Assembly: GCA_002083615.1 (NCBI GenBank) | Contig: MSXO01000027.1 | Coordinates: forward strand, 1 to 58,067 | Length of the DNA: 58,067 bases | Direction of reading: 5' to 3' | From: Proteobacteria bacterium ST_bin11 | Lineage (GTDB): Bacteria > Pseudomonadota > Gammaproteobacteria > Methylococcales > Methylomonadaceae | Part shown: positions 1 to 7,872 of the stretch, one piece after another | Numbering within the stretch: the first letter of the stretch is position 1 | How the letters are laid out: each line of letters begins with the position of its first letter | The notes under the pieces: model-generated | Told to the model about the DNA's origin: nothing | Databases searched by the model: none | What the model saw: only the letters and a program-made list of their open reading frames with translations | Position numbers and translations under genes: made by a program

Positions 1-8
1 TAAAACTT

Positions 9-24
9 TGGCACGGCCATTGCT
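9..24 (+). promoter_or_regulatory. sigma-54 (RpoN) promoter of nifH
   Basis: The bases read TGGCAC, five spacer bases, then TTGCT, an exact match to the -24/-12 RpoN consensus (GG at 10-11, GC at 22-23). The start codon of nifH is about 45 bases downstream, so transcription should begin near base 35. NifA activator sites (TGT-N10-ACA) normally lie 80-150 bases further upstream and would be outside the window. Confidence 0.93.
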
Positions 25-69
25 GTTATCAGCTTGTTATTAACAACACCTACTCAAGAGGAGAAGATC

Positions 70-954
70 ATGGCGAGATTACGTCAATGTGCTATTTACG
101 GTAAAGGTGGTATCGGTAAATCTACCACCACGCAAAACCTGGTTGCTGGCTTGGCTGAGCTGGGCAAAAAAGTAATGATCGTCGGCTGCGACCCTAAAGC
201 CGATTCTACTCGTTTAATCCTGCATGCTAAAGCGCAAAACTCTATCATGCAAATGGCAGCTGATGCCGGCAGCGTTGAAGATTTGGAACTGGAAGACGTG
301 TTGAAAGTCGGTTACCGCGATATCAAATGCGTTGAGTCCGGCGGTCCAGAGCCAGGCGTTGGTTGTGCTGGCCGTGGTGTTATCACCGCGATCAACTTCT
401 TGGAAGAAGAAGGCGCTTACACCGAAGACCTCGACTTCGTTTTCTACGATGTATTGGGTGACGTTGTGTGCGGCGGTTTCGCGATGCCAATTCGTGAAAA
501 CAAAGCGCAAGAAATTTACATCGTATGCTCAGGCGAGATGATGGCTATGTACGCTGCCAACAACATCGCTAAAGGTATCGTGAAATACGCCAATTCAGGC
601 GGCGTACGTTTAGCCGGTTTGATCTGCAACTCGCGTCAAACAGCTCGTGAAGACGAACTGATCATGGAGTTGGCAGCGAAAATGGGCACACACATGATCC
701 ATTTCGTACCACGCGACAACGTTGTACAACGCGCTGAAATTCGCCGTATGACTGTTATCGAGTACGAACCACAAGCTAAACAAGCGCAAGAATACCGCGA
801 CTTGGCTACCAAAATCATCAACAACACCAACCTGGTCATCCCAACTCCCATCACTATGGACGAATTGGAAGACCTGTTAATGGAGTTTGGTGTTATGGAA
901 GAAGTGGACGAAAGCGTTGTCGGTATCACCGCAGCGGCAGAAGCTTCAGCTTAA
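70..954 (+). CDS. nifH: nitrogenase iron protein NifH
   Basis: Dinitrogenase reductase, the ATP-dependent electron donor to the MoFe protein in the cytoplasm. The 294-aa product has the P-loop GKGGIGKST at residues 11-19, the two cluster-ligating cysteines C99 (GVGCAGRG) and C134 (DVVCGGF), and R102, equivalent to the arginine that DraT ADP-ribosylates in other diazotrophs. The ATG at 70 is chosen over an upstream start at 34 because AGAGGAG lies just before it and the protein then begins as other NifH proteins do. It is the first gene behind the sigma-54 promoter and heads nifHDKT. A stem-loop follows in the gap to nifD. Confidence 0.98.
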   Translation: MARLRQCAIYGKGGIGKSTTTQNLVAGLAELGKKVMIVGCDPKADSTRLILHAKAQNSIMQMAADAGSVEDLELEDVLKVGYRDIKCVESGGPEPGVGCAGRGVITAINFLEEEGAYTEDLDFVFYDVLGDVVCGGFAMPIRENKAQEIYIVCSGEMMAMYAANNIAKGIVKYANSGGVRLAGLICNSRQTAREDELIMELAAKMGTHMIHFVPRDNVVQRAEIRRMTVIEYEPQAKQAQEYRDLATKIINNTNLVIPTPITMDELEDLLMEFGVMEEVDESVVGITAAAEASA

Positions 955-961
955 TCACTAT

Positions 962-998
962 GTAGGTTGGGCTGGTCCCTAACGCCGGCTCAACCTGC
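962..998 (+). repeat. stem-loop repeat in the nifH-nifD gap
   Basis: Bases 962-976 and 984-998 can pair over about 15 positions with several G-U pairs (arms begin GTAGGTTG and end CAACCTGC). It belongs to the GTAGG(T/C)TGGG repeat family seen again at 2546, 4250, 31876 and 33075. Located just after the nifH stop, it could stabilise nifH mRNA. Confidence 0.6.
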
Positions 999-1059
999 TT
1001 TCGCATTGTTCCTAACAGGTCTGTGGGGGATTACCCACGACTACCAGGAGGATTTCATC

Positions 1060-2542
1060 ATGGCAGCCATGACAAGAGAAGAGACCGAAGCGCTTATTCA
1101 AGAAGTGCTGGAAGTCTATCCCGAAAAAGCCAAAGCCGATCGCGCCAAACATTTGGCCGTTAACGATCAAAGCTTGGAAAAATCAAATAAATGTATCACG
1201 TCCAACCGTAAATCCTTACCAGGTGTCATGACCATTCGTGGTTGCGCCTATGCCGGTTCGAAAGGTGTGGTTTGGGGTCCTATTAAGGACATGATCCATA
1301 TTTCACACGGTCCGGTGGGCTGTGGACAATATTCACGTGCCGGTCGCCGTAACTACTACGTAGGAACTACAGGCGTTAACACCTTCGGTACCATGAACTT
1401 TACCTCGGATTTTACCGAGAAAGACATCGTCTTCGGCGGCGATAAAAAACTGGCCAAATGTATCGACGAAATCGAAACTTTGTTCCCGCTCAACAAAGGT
1501 ATCTCAATTCAATCCGAGTGCCCAATCGGTCTGATCGGCGACGACATCGAAGCGGTTTCTAAAGTTAAAAACAAAGAACACAACAAAACCATCGTGCCAG
1601 TACGTTGCGAAGGTTTCCGCGGTGTTTCGCAATCGCTGGGTCACCATATCGCTAACGACGCGATCCGCGACTGGGTCTTGGAAAACCGCGATGGCGACGA
1701 AAGCTTCCCGACCACTCCATACGACGTAGCCGTGATCGGCGACTACAACATCGGCGGCGATGCATGGGCATCACGTACTTTGTTGGAAGAAATGGGTCTG
1801 CGCGTGGTTGCCCAATGGTCCGGCGACGGCACCATTGCCGAGATCGAAAAACCCCCAAAAGTAAAACTGAACTTGATTCACTGCTACCGTTCGATGAACT
1901 ACATCGCGCGCCACATGGAAGAAAAGTACAACATCCCTTGGATCGAGTACAACTTCTTTGGCCCGACCAAAATCGCCGAGTCTTTGCGCAGAATTGCTGC
2001 TCACTTCGATGACACCATCAAAGAAGGTGCTGAGCGCGTAATCGAACGCTACAAAGCCGAATACGATGCAGTAATCGCTAAATACAAACCCCGCCTGGAA
2101 GGCAAACGCGTGATGTTATACATCGGCGGTCTGCGTCCTCGCCACGTGATCGGCGCCTACGAAGATTTGGGCATGGAAGTAGTAGGTACCGGATACGAGT
2201 TCGGTCACAACGACGACTACGACCGTACCATTAAAGAAATGGGCAATGCGACATTGTTGTATGACGACGTAACAGGCTACGAATTTGAAGAGTTCGTGAA
2301 AAGAGTCCAACCTGACTTGGTCGGCTCCGGCATCAAGGAAAAATACATTTTCCAAAAAATGGGTGTGCCTTTCCGTCAAATGCACTCCTGGGATTACTCA
2401 GGCCCTTATCACGGCTATGACGGTTTTGCCATTTTCGCCCCGCGATATGGACATGACCATCAACAATCCTTGCTGGAAAAGCTTTAAAGCACCTTGGAAA
2501 ACCGAGGCTACCGAAAGCGAACCCGTTAAAGCGGTTGCGTAA
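1060..2542 (+). CDS. nifD: nitrogenase MoFe protein alpha chain NifD, with an apparent +1 frameshift
   Basis: Alpha subunit of dinitrogenase, binding the P-cluster and FeMo-cofactor. The ATG at 1060 has CAGGAGG upstream. The FeMo-co cysteine context IHCYRSMNY and the histidine context HSWDYSGPYHG are intact. As written, the frame ends at 2487 with a non-homologous tail after DGFAIFA. One base too many in the CCCC run at 2438-2441 explains this: removing one C gives ARDMDMTINNPCW and continues to the TAA at 2540-2542, for a normal 493-aa NifD. The defect is either an assembly error or a real truncation of about 33 residues. The identity is certain; the state of the 3' end is not. Confidence 0.95.
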
Positions 2543-2545
2543 TCC

Positions 2546-2605
2546 GTAGGGTGGGCTACTGCCCACCCTACCAGGAACCCAAATGTCGGTCGGGATTTCG
2601 TCCCG
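2546..2605 (+). repeat. palindromic repeats in the nifD-nifK gap
   Basis: A perfect 11-bp inverted repeat (2546-2556 with 2561-2571, arm GTAGGGTGGGC, 4-base loop) starts four bases after the restored nifD stop. A shorter one (CGGGA 2591-2595 with TCCCG 2601-2605) follows. Neither has a U-tract, so a processing or stability hairpin is more likely than a terminator. Confidence 0.8.
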
Positions 2606-2658
2606 GCAAAATCCAATCAACGCTAGACCACAGATTAGTGGCGCGTTAGGAGATTATC

Positions 2659-4242
2659 ATGAGCCAAAATGTCGATAAAATAGAACCAAGTTATCCTTTA
2701 TTTAGAAATGACGAATACAAGGAAAACCTGGCCAACAAACGTGAGCAATACGAAGAACGTCATCCGCAAGAAACCATAGACGAAGTATTCCAGTGGACTA
2801 CCACCAAGGAATACCAAGAACTGAACTTCCAACGCGAAGCGATTACTGTTAACCCTGCAAAAGCTTGCCAACCTTTAGGCGCGGTTCTGTGCGCACTGGG
2901 TTTCGAAAAAACCATGCCTTATGTGCACGGTTCACAAGGTTGCGTGGCTTACTTCCGTACTTACTTCAACCGTCACTTCAAAGAGCCTATCTCTTGCGTG
3001 TCCGACTCGATGACTGAAGACGCAGCGGTATTCGGCGGTCAGAAAAACATGTTTGCCGGTTTGGAAAATGCGAAAGCCCTGTACAAACCTACCATGATTG
3101 CGGTATCGACCACCTGTATGGCGGAAGTTATCGGCGACGACTTGAATGCGTTTATCAACAACGCAAAAAAAGAAGGCCACGTCGATCAAGACTACCCTGT
3201 ACCATTCGCTCACACGCCTAGCTTCGTTGGTAGCCATACCACTGGTTGGGACAATATGTTCGAAGGCATTGCCCGCTACTTCACCCTTGAGAAAGGTGTG
3301 ATGCCTGAAGGTAAATACGAAGTTGGCAGTAACAACAAAATCAACTTAGTTCCTGGCTTTGAAACCTATTTGGGCAACTTCCGCGTCATTCACCGGATGT
3401 TGAACGAAATGGGCGTCGACCATACCTTGTTGAGCGATCCTACCGAAGTATTGGATACGCCTGCTGATGGTCACTTCAACATGTATGCCGGTGGCACCAC
3501 GATCGACGAAGTCAAAGACGCGCCGAATGCGATTACGACCATTCTGTTGCAACCTTGGCAATTGGAAAAAACCAAAAAATTCTTGGAAAACAGTTGGAAA
3601 CATGACGCGCCTAAGCTGAACATCCCAATGGGCTTGGAGTGGACCGACCAGTTCCTGATGAAAATCTCCGAACTAACCGGCAAACCGATTCCAAAATCAC
3701 TGGAAGTGGAGCGTGGCCGTTATGTTGATATGATGACCGACTCACACGCTTGGTTACACGGCAAAAAGTTTGCCCTGTACGGCGATGCTGACTTTGCTTT
3801 GGGTATGACCAAATTCCTGCTGGAAATGGGCGCCGAGGTAACAGACGTGCTAGTCAACCACGCGAACAAACGTTACAAAAAAGCAGTTGAAGAAGTGTTG
3901 AAAGCCTCTCCATATGGCCAAACCGCTACTGTTCATATCGGCAAAGACTTGTGGCACTTCCGTTCATTGATGTTCACCAACAAACCGGACTTCATGATCG
4001 GCAACTCCTACGGCAAATTCATCCAACGCGACACCTTCTACAAAGGCGAAGAGTTCGAAGTACCTTTGATCCGTATCGGCTTCCCAATCTTCGATCGTCA
4101 TCATCTGCACCGCATGACAACGCTAGGTTACGAAGGCGGTATGTATCTGCTGACCACCATTGTCAACGCCTTGTTGGAACAGCTGGATAAAGAAACCAAA
4201 GGTATGGGAACCACCGACTACAACTACGACCTAGTTCGTTAA
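2659..4242 (+). CDS. nifK: nitrogenase MoFe protein beta chain NifK
   Basis: Beta subunit of dinitrogenase (527 aa), pairing with NifD to form the alpha2-beta2 tetramer and sharing the P-cluster. The three P-cluster cysteine contexts are present: AKACQPLGA, HGSQGCVAYFRTY and STTCMAEVIGDD. The ATG at 2659 follows TAGGAG at good spacing. It sits third in nifHDKT. No frameshift or missing residue was seen along its length. Confidence 0.98.
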   Translation: MSQNVDKIEPSYPLFRNDEYKENLANKREQYEERHPQETIDEVFQWTTTKEYQELNFQREAITVNPAKACQPLGAVLCALGFEKTMPYVHGSQGCVAYFRTYFNRHFKEPISCVSDSMTEDAAVFGGQKNMFAGLENAKALYKPTMIAVSTTCMAEVIGDDLNAFINNAKKEGHVDQDYPVPFAHTPSFVGSHTTGWDNMFEGIARYFTLEKGVMPEGKYEVGSNNKINLVPGFETYLGNFRVIHRMLNEMGVDHTLLSDPTEVLDTPADGHFNMYAGGTTIDEVKDAPNAITTILLQPWQLEKTKKFLENSWKHDAPKLNIPMGLEWTDQFLMKISELTGKPIPKSLEVERGRYVDMMTDSHAWLHGKKFALYGDADFALGMTKFLLEMGAEVTDVLVNHANKRYKKAVEEVLKASPYGQTATVHIGKDLWHFRSLMFTNKPDFMIGNSYGKFIQRDTFYKGEEFEVPLIRIGFPIFDRHHLHRMTTLGYEGGMYLLTTIVNALLEQLDKETKGMGTTDYNYDLVR

Positions 4243-4249
4243 TGTAGGC

Positions 4250-4381
4250 TGGGTTACGCGCTGAGCCAACGTAAAGAGCGTAACCCAACATTTCAAAGCC
4301 CTCGTGTCGGGTTACGGCTATCGGATAGGTAACTGCTCCTGCGTTACCTATCCTCCTGCATCCATGCAGTCGTAACCCGAC
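4250..4381 (+). repeat. structured repeat region in the nifK-nifT gap
   Basis: Two units lie between the nifK stop and nifT. The first is a hairpin with arms TGGGTTACGC (4250-4259) and GCGTAACCCA (4278-4287). The second has an outer 11-bp stem (GTCGGGTTACG 4306-4316 with 4371-4381) enclosing an 11-bp hairpin (4323-4333 with 4343-4353) and a small CTGCA hairpin near 4355-4369, giving a three-way-junction shape. No U-tract is visible. Confidence 0.8.
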
Positions 4382-4404
4382 CTACTCTTGTCTGGAGAAT
4401 CCCA

Positions 4405-4626
4405 ATGCCTAGCGTCATGCTCAGGAAACGTGAAGACGGCAAATTGCTGTTCTACATTGCCAAAAAAGACCTTGAAGAAACCATCGAATCCTTGGAATTC
4501 GATAGCCCCGATAGATGGGGCGGCGAAGTCGTCTTAGGCGACGGTTCAAAATACTACTTTGAGCCTATGGATGCTCCCCCTAAAATCCCGATGACTTTGC
4601 AAGCAAAACGCTTGTCGGAATTATGA
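4405..4626 (+). CDS. nifT: NifT/FixU family protein
   Basis: A 73-aa protein of the NifT/FixU family, found almost always directly after nifK in proteobacterial nif operons; its biochemical role is unsettled. The start MPSVMLRKR and the central WGGEVVLGDGS stretch are typical. A GGAG stands about 10 bases before the ATG. It is followed within 8 bases by the ferredoxin gene, so the two are probably co-translated from one mRNA. Confidence 0.93.
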   Translation: MPSVMLRKREDGKLLFYIAKKDLEETIESLEFDSPDRWGGEVVLGDGSKYYFEPMDAPPKIPMTLQAKRLSEL

Positions 4627-4633
4627 GGTAATT

Positions 4634-4834
4634 ATGACTTTATATATTGTTGCTGAAGAATGCATCTCCTGCGGCGATTGTCTGCCGGTCTGCCCAACTG
4701 ACTCGATCAAAGAAGGTGCGATCGTGTTTGAAATCAACAAAAAGACCTGTACGGAATGCAATGGCGATTACGACGAACCGCAATGCGTGAAGGTTTGCCC
4801 AATCGACAACTGCATTCTGCCTTTAGTGGCGTGA
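4634..4834 (+). CDS. 2[4Fe-4S] ferredoxin, nif-associated
   Basis: A 66-aa ferredoxin with two cluster motifs: C10, C13, C16, C20 (CISCGDCLPVCP) and C39, C42, C51, C55, the second with the expanded C-x8-C spacing seen in FdxN-like and Azotobacter-type nif ferredoxins. It probably carries low-potential electrons to NifH or to cofactor-assembly enzymes. A GAGG stands before the ATG. The next gene begins 4 bases after its stop. Confidence 0.92.
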   Translation: MTLYIVAEECISCGDCLPVCPTDSIKEGAIVFEINKKTCTECNGDYDEPQCVKVCPIDNCILPLVA

Positions 4835-4838
4835 CACC

Positions 4839-5531
4839 ATGAGCCAGTCGACCTTATCCAGGGAACTGGCCCTGCGCATCGGGCTCGCAGCTCGCGCCCT
4901 GCCCAATACCCCACCCAAACTGTTTATCTCCGTTTTACGAGCCTGTAGCGGGAACGTTTTGAACGAGAGCAGTCTGGCCGAACTGGGCAACGCACAGTTC
5001 CAACAAGCGTTAAACAATTTCGGTATCGTTGCCGACGCCGAGAGCATCCGCGACTCGTTGCGCATCCTGCAAAATGACGAAGCAAACACGCCAAAAGTCG
5101 ATACCGCTCAGACACTTGAATCGGCCAGCTCGATCCGAATCGCCATCGGCAGTGACGATCCGCAGTCGATTAGCGGACATTTCGGCTCTTGCCGGCAGTT
5201 CTTGGTTTATCAAATTGCCGCCGACGAGGCCCGTCTAATCGATGTACGCAGCATTAATATCGATGCCCAACGCCTGCATGATGATAAAAATGTTTACCGA
5301 GCAGAGCTGATAGCCGACTGCCAAGTGCTGTATATTGCTTCTATTGGCGGCCCGGCGGCGGCCAAGATAATCAAATACGGCATTCATCCGATCAAAGCGG
5401 ATCAGGGCGAGGCCATAACCCAAATCATTAAGCAGCTGCAAATCGTTTTAGCGCATGCCCCACCCCCGTGGCTCGCCAAATCGATGGGCATCCAGCCCGT
5501 GCAACGCGTTTGTTTCGAACAGGAATCCTAA
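4839..5531 (+). CDS. nifY: NifY/NafY-like FeMo-cofactor binding protein
   Basis: A 230-aa protein with a C-terminal dinitrogenase iron-molybdenum cofactor domain (about residues 98-205). Visible signs are SGHFGSCRQFLVY (HFG at 114-116) and the GGPAAAKIIKYGI motif near residue 170. The N-terminal ~90 residues resemble the extra domain that distinguishes NifY/NafY from the shorter NifX. Position after nifHDKT matches nifY of Klebsiella and Azotobacter, where the product binds apo-dinitrogenase and helps insert FeMo-co. The choice between NifY and NafY cannot be made by eye. Confidence 0.88.
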   Translation: MSQSTLSRELALRIGLAARALPNTPPKLFISVLRACSGNVLNESSLAELGNAQFQQALNNFGIVADAESIRDSLRILQNDEANTPKVDTAQTLESASSIRIAIGSDDPQSISGHFGSCRQFLVYQIAADEARLIDVRSINIDAQRLHDDKNVYRAELIADCQVLYIASIGGPAAAKIIKYGIHPIKADQGEAITQIIKQLQIVLAHAPPPWLAKSMGIQPVQRVCFEQES

Positions 5532-5533
5532 CG

Positions 5534-5800
5534 ATGATTAGTCCAGAGCAATTACAAACCATCGCCGACAAAATTAACGGCCAAGACTTGAACGAGACGG
5601 TAGTGGGCGCTTTGCGCGGTGAATATCCGGGCGTGCATTTCACCTATTGCATGGACGACGACCTGCCCAACAATGAACCTTTATTGGAAGGCACAGGCTT
5701 CAATCTTTACCTGGTCGATGGCCGAGAACATTGCCTACGGATTACCGATAACTACGAGAACGCCTCCGGCATTGTGATAGCAGAAGTTATTGGCGAATAA
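5534..5800 (+). CDS. small conserved nif-cluster protein (possibly DUF6129)
   Basis: An 88-aa acidic protein starting MISPEQLQTIADKI. The ATG at 5534 is two bases after the nifY stop, so translation is probably coupled; an upstream in-frame start at 5468 would overlap nifY heavily and is rejected. No membrane segment and no metal motif are present. It resembles a short uncharacterised family repeatedly found in nif clusters (DUF6129, from memory). Function unknown. Confidence 0.85.
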   Translation: MISPEQLQTIADKINGQDLNETVVGALRGEYPGVHFTYCMDDDLPNNEPLLEGTGFNLYLVDGREHCLRITDNYENASGIVIAEVIGE

Positions 5801-5809
5801 GGCGATAAC

Positions 5810-6574
5810 ATGGCGGAACAAGACAGCCCTGTTACCCTGCCCGTCGCCGATTGCAGCCTCTGCCCATTTCGGAGTAAAACCTTGTTAATGGGCCGATGCA
5901 TGCCCGGCGATACCTGCGTATTTATCAATAGCGGTCGACAAATCGACCGTTTCTTTCGGGTTAACCCAGCCTATGCCTCGCATTATCTGCGAGACCCGTT
6001 TTGGGAGCGCCGCGCCATTGCCGTGCGCTACGCCCCGTTAAAATCCTTATCGGCGCTCATTACCGATGAAGATGAAGTGGTCCGCCGCGCCGTGGCTTTC
6101 CGGCTGCCAATCCAGCAATTACAGGCATTGATCGACGACCCGGACCGCGAAGTGCGTATGACGGTGGCAGATCGCATCGATCCGGAACACCTGGAATTGC
6201 TGGCTGACGATCCTGACTATATCGTGCGCTTGATGGTAGCCAAACGGTTGCCGCCTGGTCGATTGTTTCGCTTTATCAAAGACGACGACCTACAAGTCCG
6301 TAAACGGGTTGCCGAACGGCTACCGGAAGTCAGCTTAGGGCTAATGGCCAACGACCGCTCGCCCGATGTAAGACGTATTGTCGCAGAACGCATGTCTGCG
6401 GAAGATGCGGCCATGCTGTTGAACGACAGCGACTGGGTAGTCCGTTACACAGCCGCGCTAAAAGTCGACCCTGCGCACCTACCCGGTCTAGCCGACGATC
6501 CGGAACCGGATGTCCGCGAACTGGTGCAGCAGCGCTTAAATTCAAACTCCACTCCTGAAGCCGATCATGACTGA
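5810..6574 (+). CDS. LRV (leucine-rich variant) iron-sulfur repeat protein
   Basis: A 254-aa homologue of the Azotobacter vinelandii LRV protein, whose structure shows an N-terminal [4Fe-4S] domain followed by a superhelix of ~24-residue repeats. Four cysteines are in place: C15, C18, C30, C36 (DCSLCPF and GRCMPGDTC). From about residue 65 the repeats are clear, each ending in a DD(P/D)(D/E)xxVR-type turn (for example DDPDREVRMTVADR). In Azotobacter the lrv gene also sits in the nif region. Its role is unknown; protein-protein contact in nitrogenase maturation is an inference. It overlaps the next gene by 8 bases. Confidence 0.92.
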   Translation: MAEQDSPVTLPVADCSLCPFRSKTLLMGRCMPGDTCVFINSGRQIDRFFRVNPAYASHYLRDPFWERRAIAVRYAPLKSLSALITDEDEVVRRAVAFRLPIQQLQALIDDPDREVRMTVADRIDPEHLELLADDPDYIVRLMVAKRLPPGRLFRFIKDDDLQVRKRVAERLPEVSLGLMANDRSPDVRRIVAERMSAEDAAMLLNDSDWVVRYTAALKVDPAHLPGLADDPEPDVRELVQQRLNSNSTPEADHD

Positions 6575-7529
6575 ATCACGACTCAATCTTGCCGGACAAG
6601 ACATTACCGATTGCTGTAAAAAAATCATCCCCGGTCAAACCGACGAATTGTTGTTCAACAAGCTACAGGCGCTAATTCCCGACCATCCGATCCGCCTAGC
6701 CTTAACCGGCGACGAGTGGTACCGCTTGGGTGGCGTGGTAGATATGGCCGGTAAGCGCATCGCCAACGATTTAATCGAATGGGTTGAGCGCACGTTTCTG
6801 GAATGCGGGCAAAACCTGCAAACCCTGATTGATTACACGCTGGAGCAAAAGCTGATCGCCACCAAGCAGACCGGCAAAACCCTGTACTTTGTGGTGCAGA
6901 CCGGCGCTAAAGCCGAAGAATTTACCCTGATCGAAATCGATAAAACCCACGAAGTATCCGATCGGATGCTGGTCGATGAAGGCAATCCGCCGGCCGACCT
7001 GGAAGAATTCATCGACCCGCTGCAACCCTTTTGCATCGAGAGCTTCGGCTTCGGACATTCGAGATATACCTACCGCCGTAAAACCGATGTCAAACTGTTC
7101 ATGGAAGTCATCAACGAACGTCATCCCGGCGAACACCCGGTGCAACGTTTTATGGAAGACTGGAACCGCAGCAGCGCCGGCCAGAAACACAACATGTCCG
7201 AAGACTGGATCATCCGTCCCTATCGGCATACCGGCCGTTTCGGCGAACAAATCGTCAACGTGGAAATCGTCAACACTCACAAAAACAACCTTCCGCACTT
7301 AGAAGACTTTGCTGGTAAAAAAGGCAGTGCTTTGAGTAATGTGCTAAGCCGTTTTGACCGTCAGGCCGGTTATCCGTTTGCCTGGTTTTTTTATATGGTG
7401 AAAGGCAAGTTGGTCTCTACTTACAGTGCCGAGTCGGTGTACAAGGATATTTCCGGGGATTTTGCTTATTTGCCGGAGCGGGATGAGGCGGTGTTGAGGG
7501 ATTGGATTTCTACGCCGTATAACGTTTAG
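6567..7529 (+). CDS. unrecognised nif-cluster protein, 320 aa
   Basis: I do not recognise this family. The start codon overlaps the end of the LRV gene by 8 bases, which ties it to the nif transcript. The protein is soluble-looking with no signal peptide or membrane span. Two adjacent cysteines near the N-terminus (DITDCCKKI) are the only possible metal site, and a conserved-looking central block contains FGFGHSRYTYRRKTDVK. It is the last gene before the inverted-repeat element. A nitrogenase accessory role is inference from position only. Confidence 0.85.
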   Translation: MTESRLNLAGQDITDCCKKIIPGQTDELLFNKLQALIPDHPIRLALTGDEWYRLGGVVDMAGKRIANDLIEWVERTFLECGQNLQTLIDYTLEQKLIATKQTGKTLYFVVQTGAKAEEFTLIEIDKTHEVSDRMLVDEGNPPADLEEFIDPLQPFCIESFGFGHSRYTYRRKTDVKLFMEVINERHPGEHPVQRFMEDWNRSSAGQKHNMSEDWIIRPYRHTGRFGEQIVNVEIVNTHKNNLPHLEDFAGKKGSALSNVLSRFDRQAGYPFAWFFYMVKGKLVSTYSAESVYKDISGDFAYLPERDEAVLRDWISTPYNV

Positions 7530-7577
7530 GTTTCTTACCTTCTTCCTCGCGAAGCGGGGATCCAGGTTTTTTAGTTG

Positions 7578-7833
7578 TGTCGCTAACGCGACGGTTCTTT
7601 TGTATGTCGGGTCTCGGCCCGACAGCCGAGATACTTTCTTTTGCGTGGCCAAAAGAAAGTATCCAAAGAAAAAGCCACCCGAATGCCGCTTATTCCCTGC
7701 GCTCCTCGCTTTTGAACGGGGTTGCCGAAAGGGGCTTCCTGCCCCTTCGTCAACGTGCGGCATCCATGCCGCACCCCTACGGGCTATTCCGCTCAAAAAC
7801 TCCGGTGCTCGGCGCGGCATACGGGAGAAAACC
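7578..7833. repeat. left arm of ~256-bp imperfect inverted repeat
   Basis: Starts TGTCGCTAACGCGACGG and ends GGCATACGGGAGAAAACC; its reverse complement recurs at 9020-9276, by eye about four fifths identical. Inside are smaller palindromes: GTCGGGTCTCGGCCCGAC and an ACTTTCTTTTG...CAAAAGAAAGT pair. This type of repeat is common between genes in many proteobacteria. Short open frames inside the arm are not genes. Confidence 0.88.
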
Positions 7834-7872
7834 GTTCCGCAAAGTTATTGCACGATATATGTTATTGTCGAG

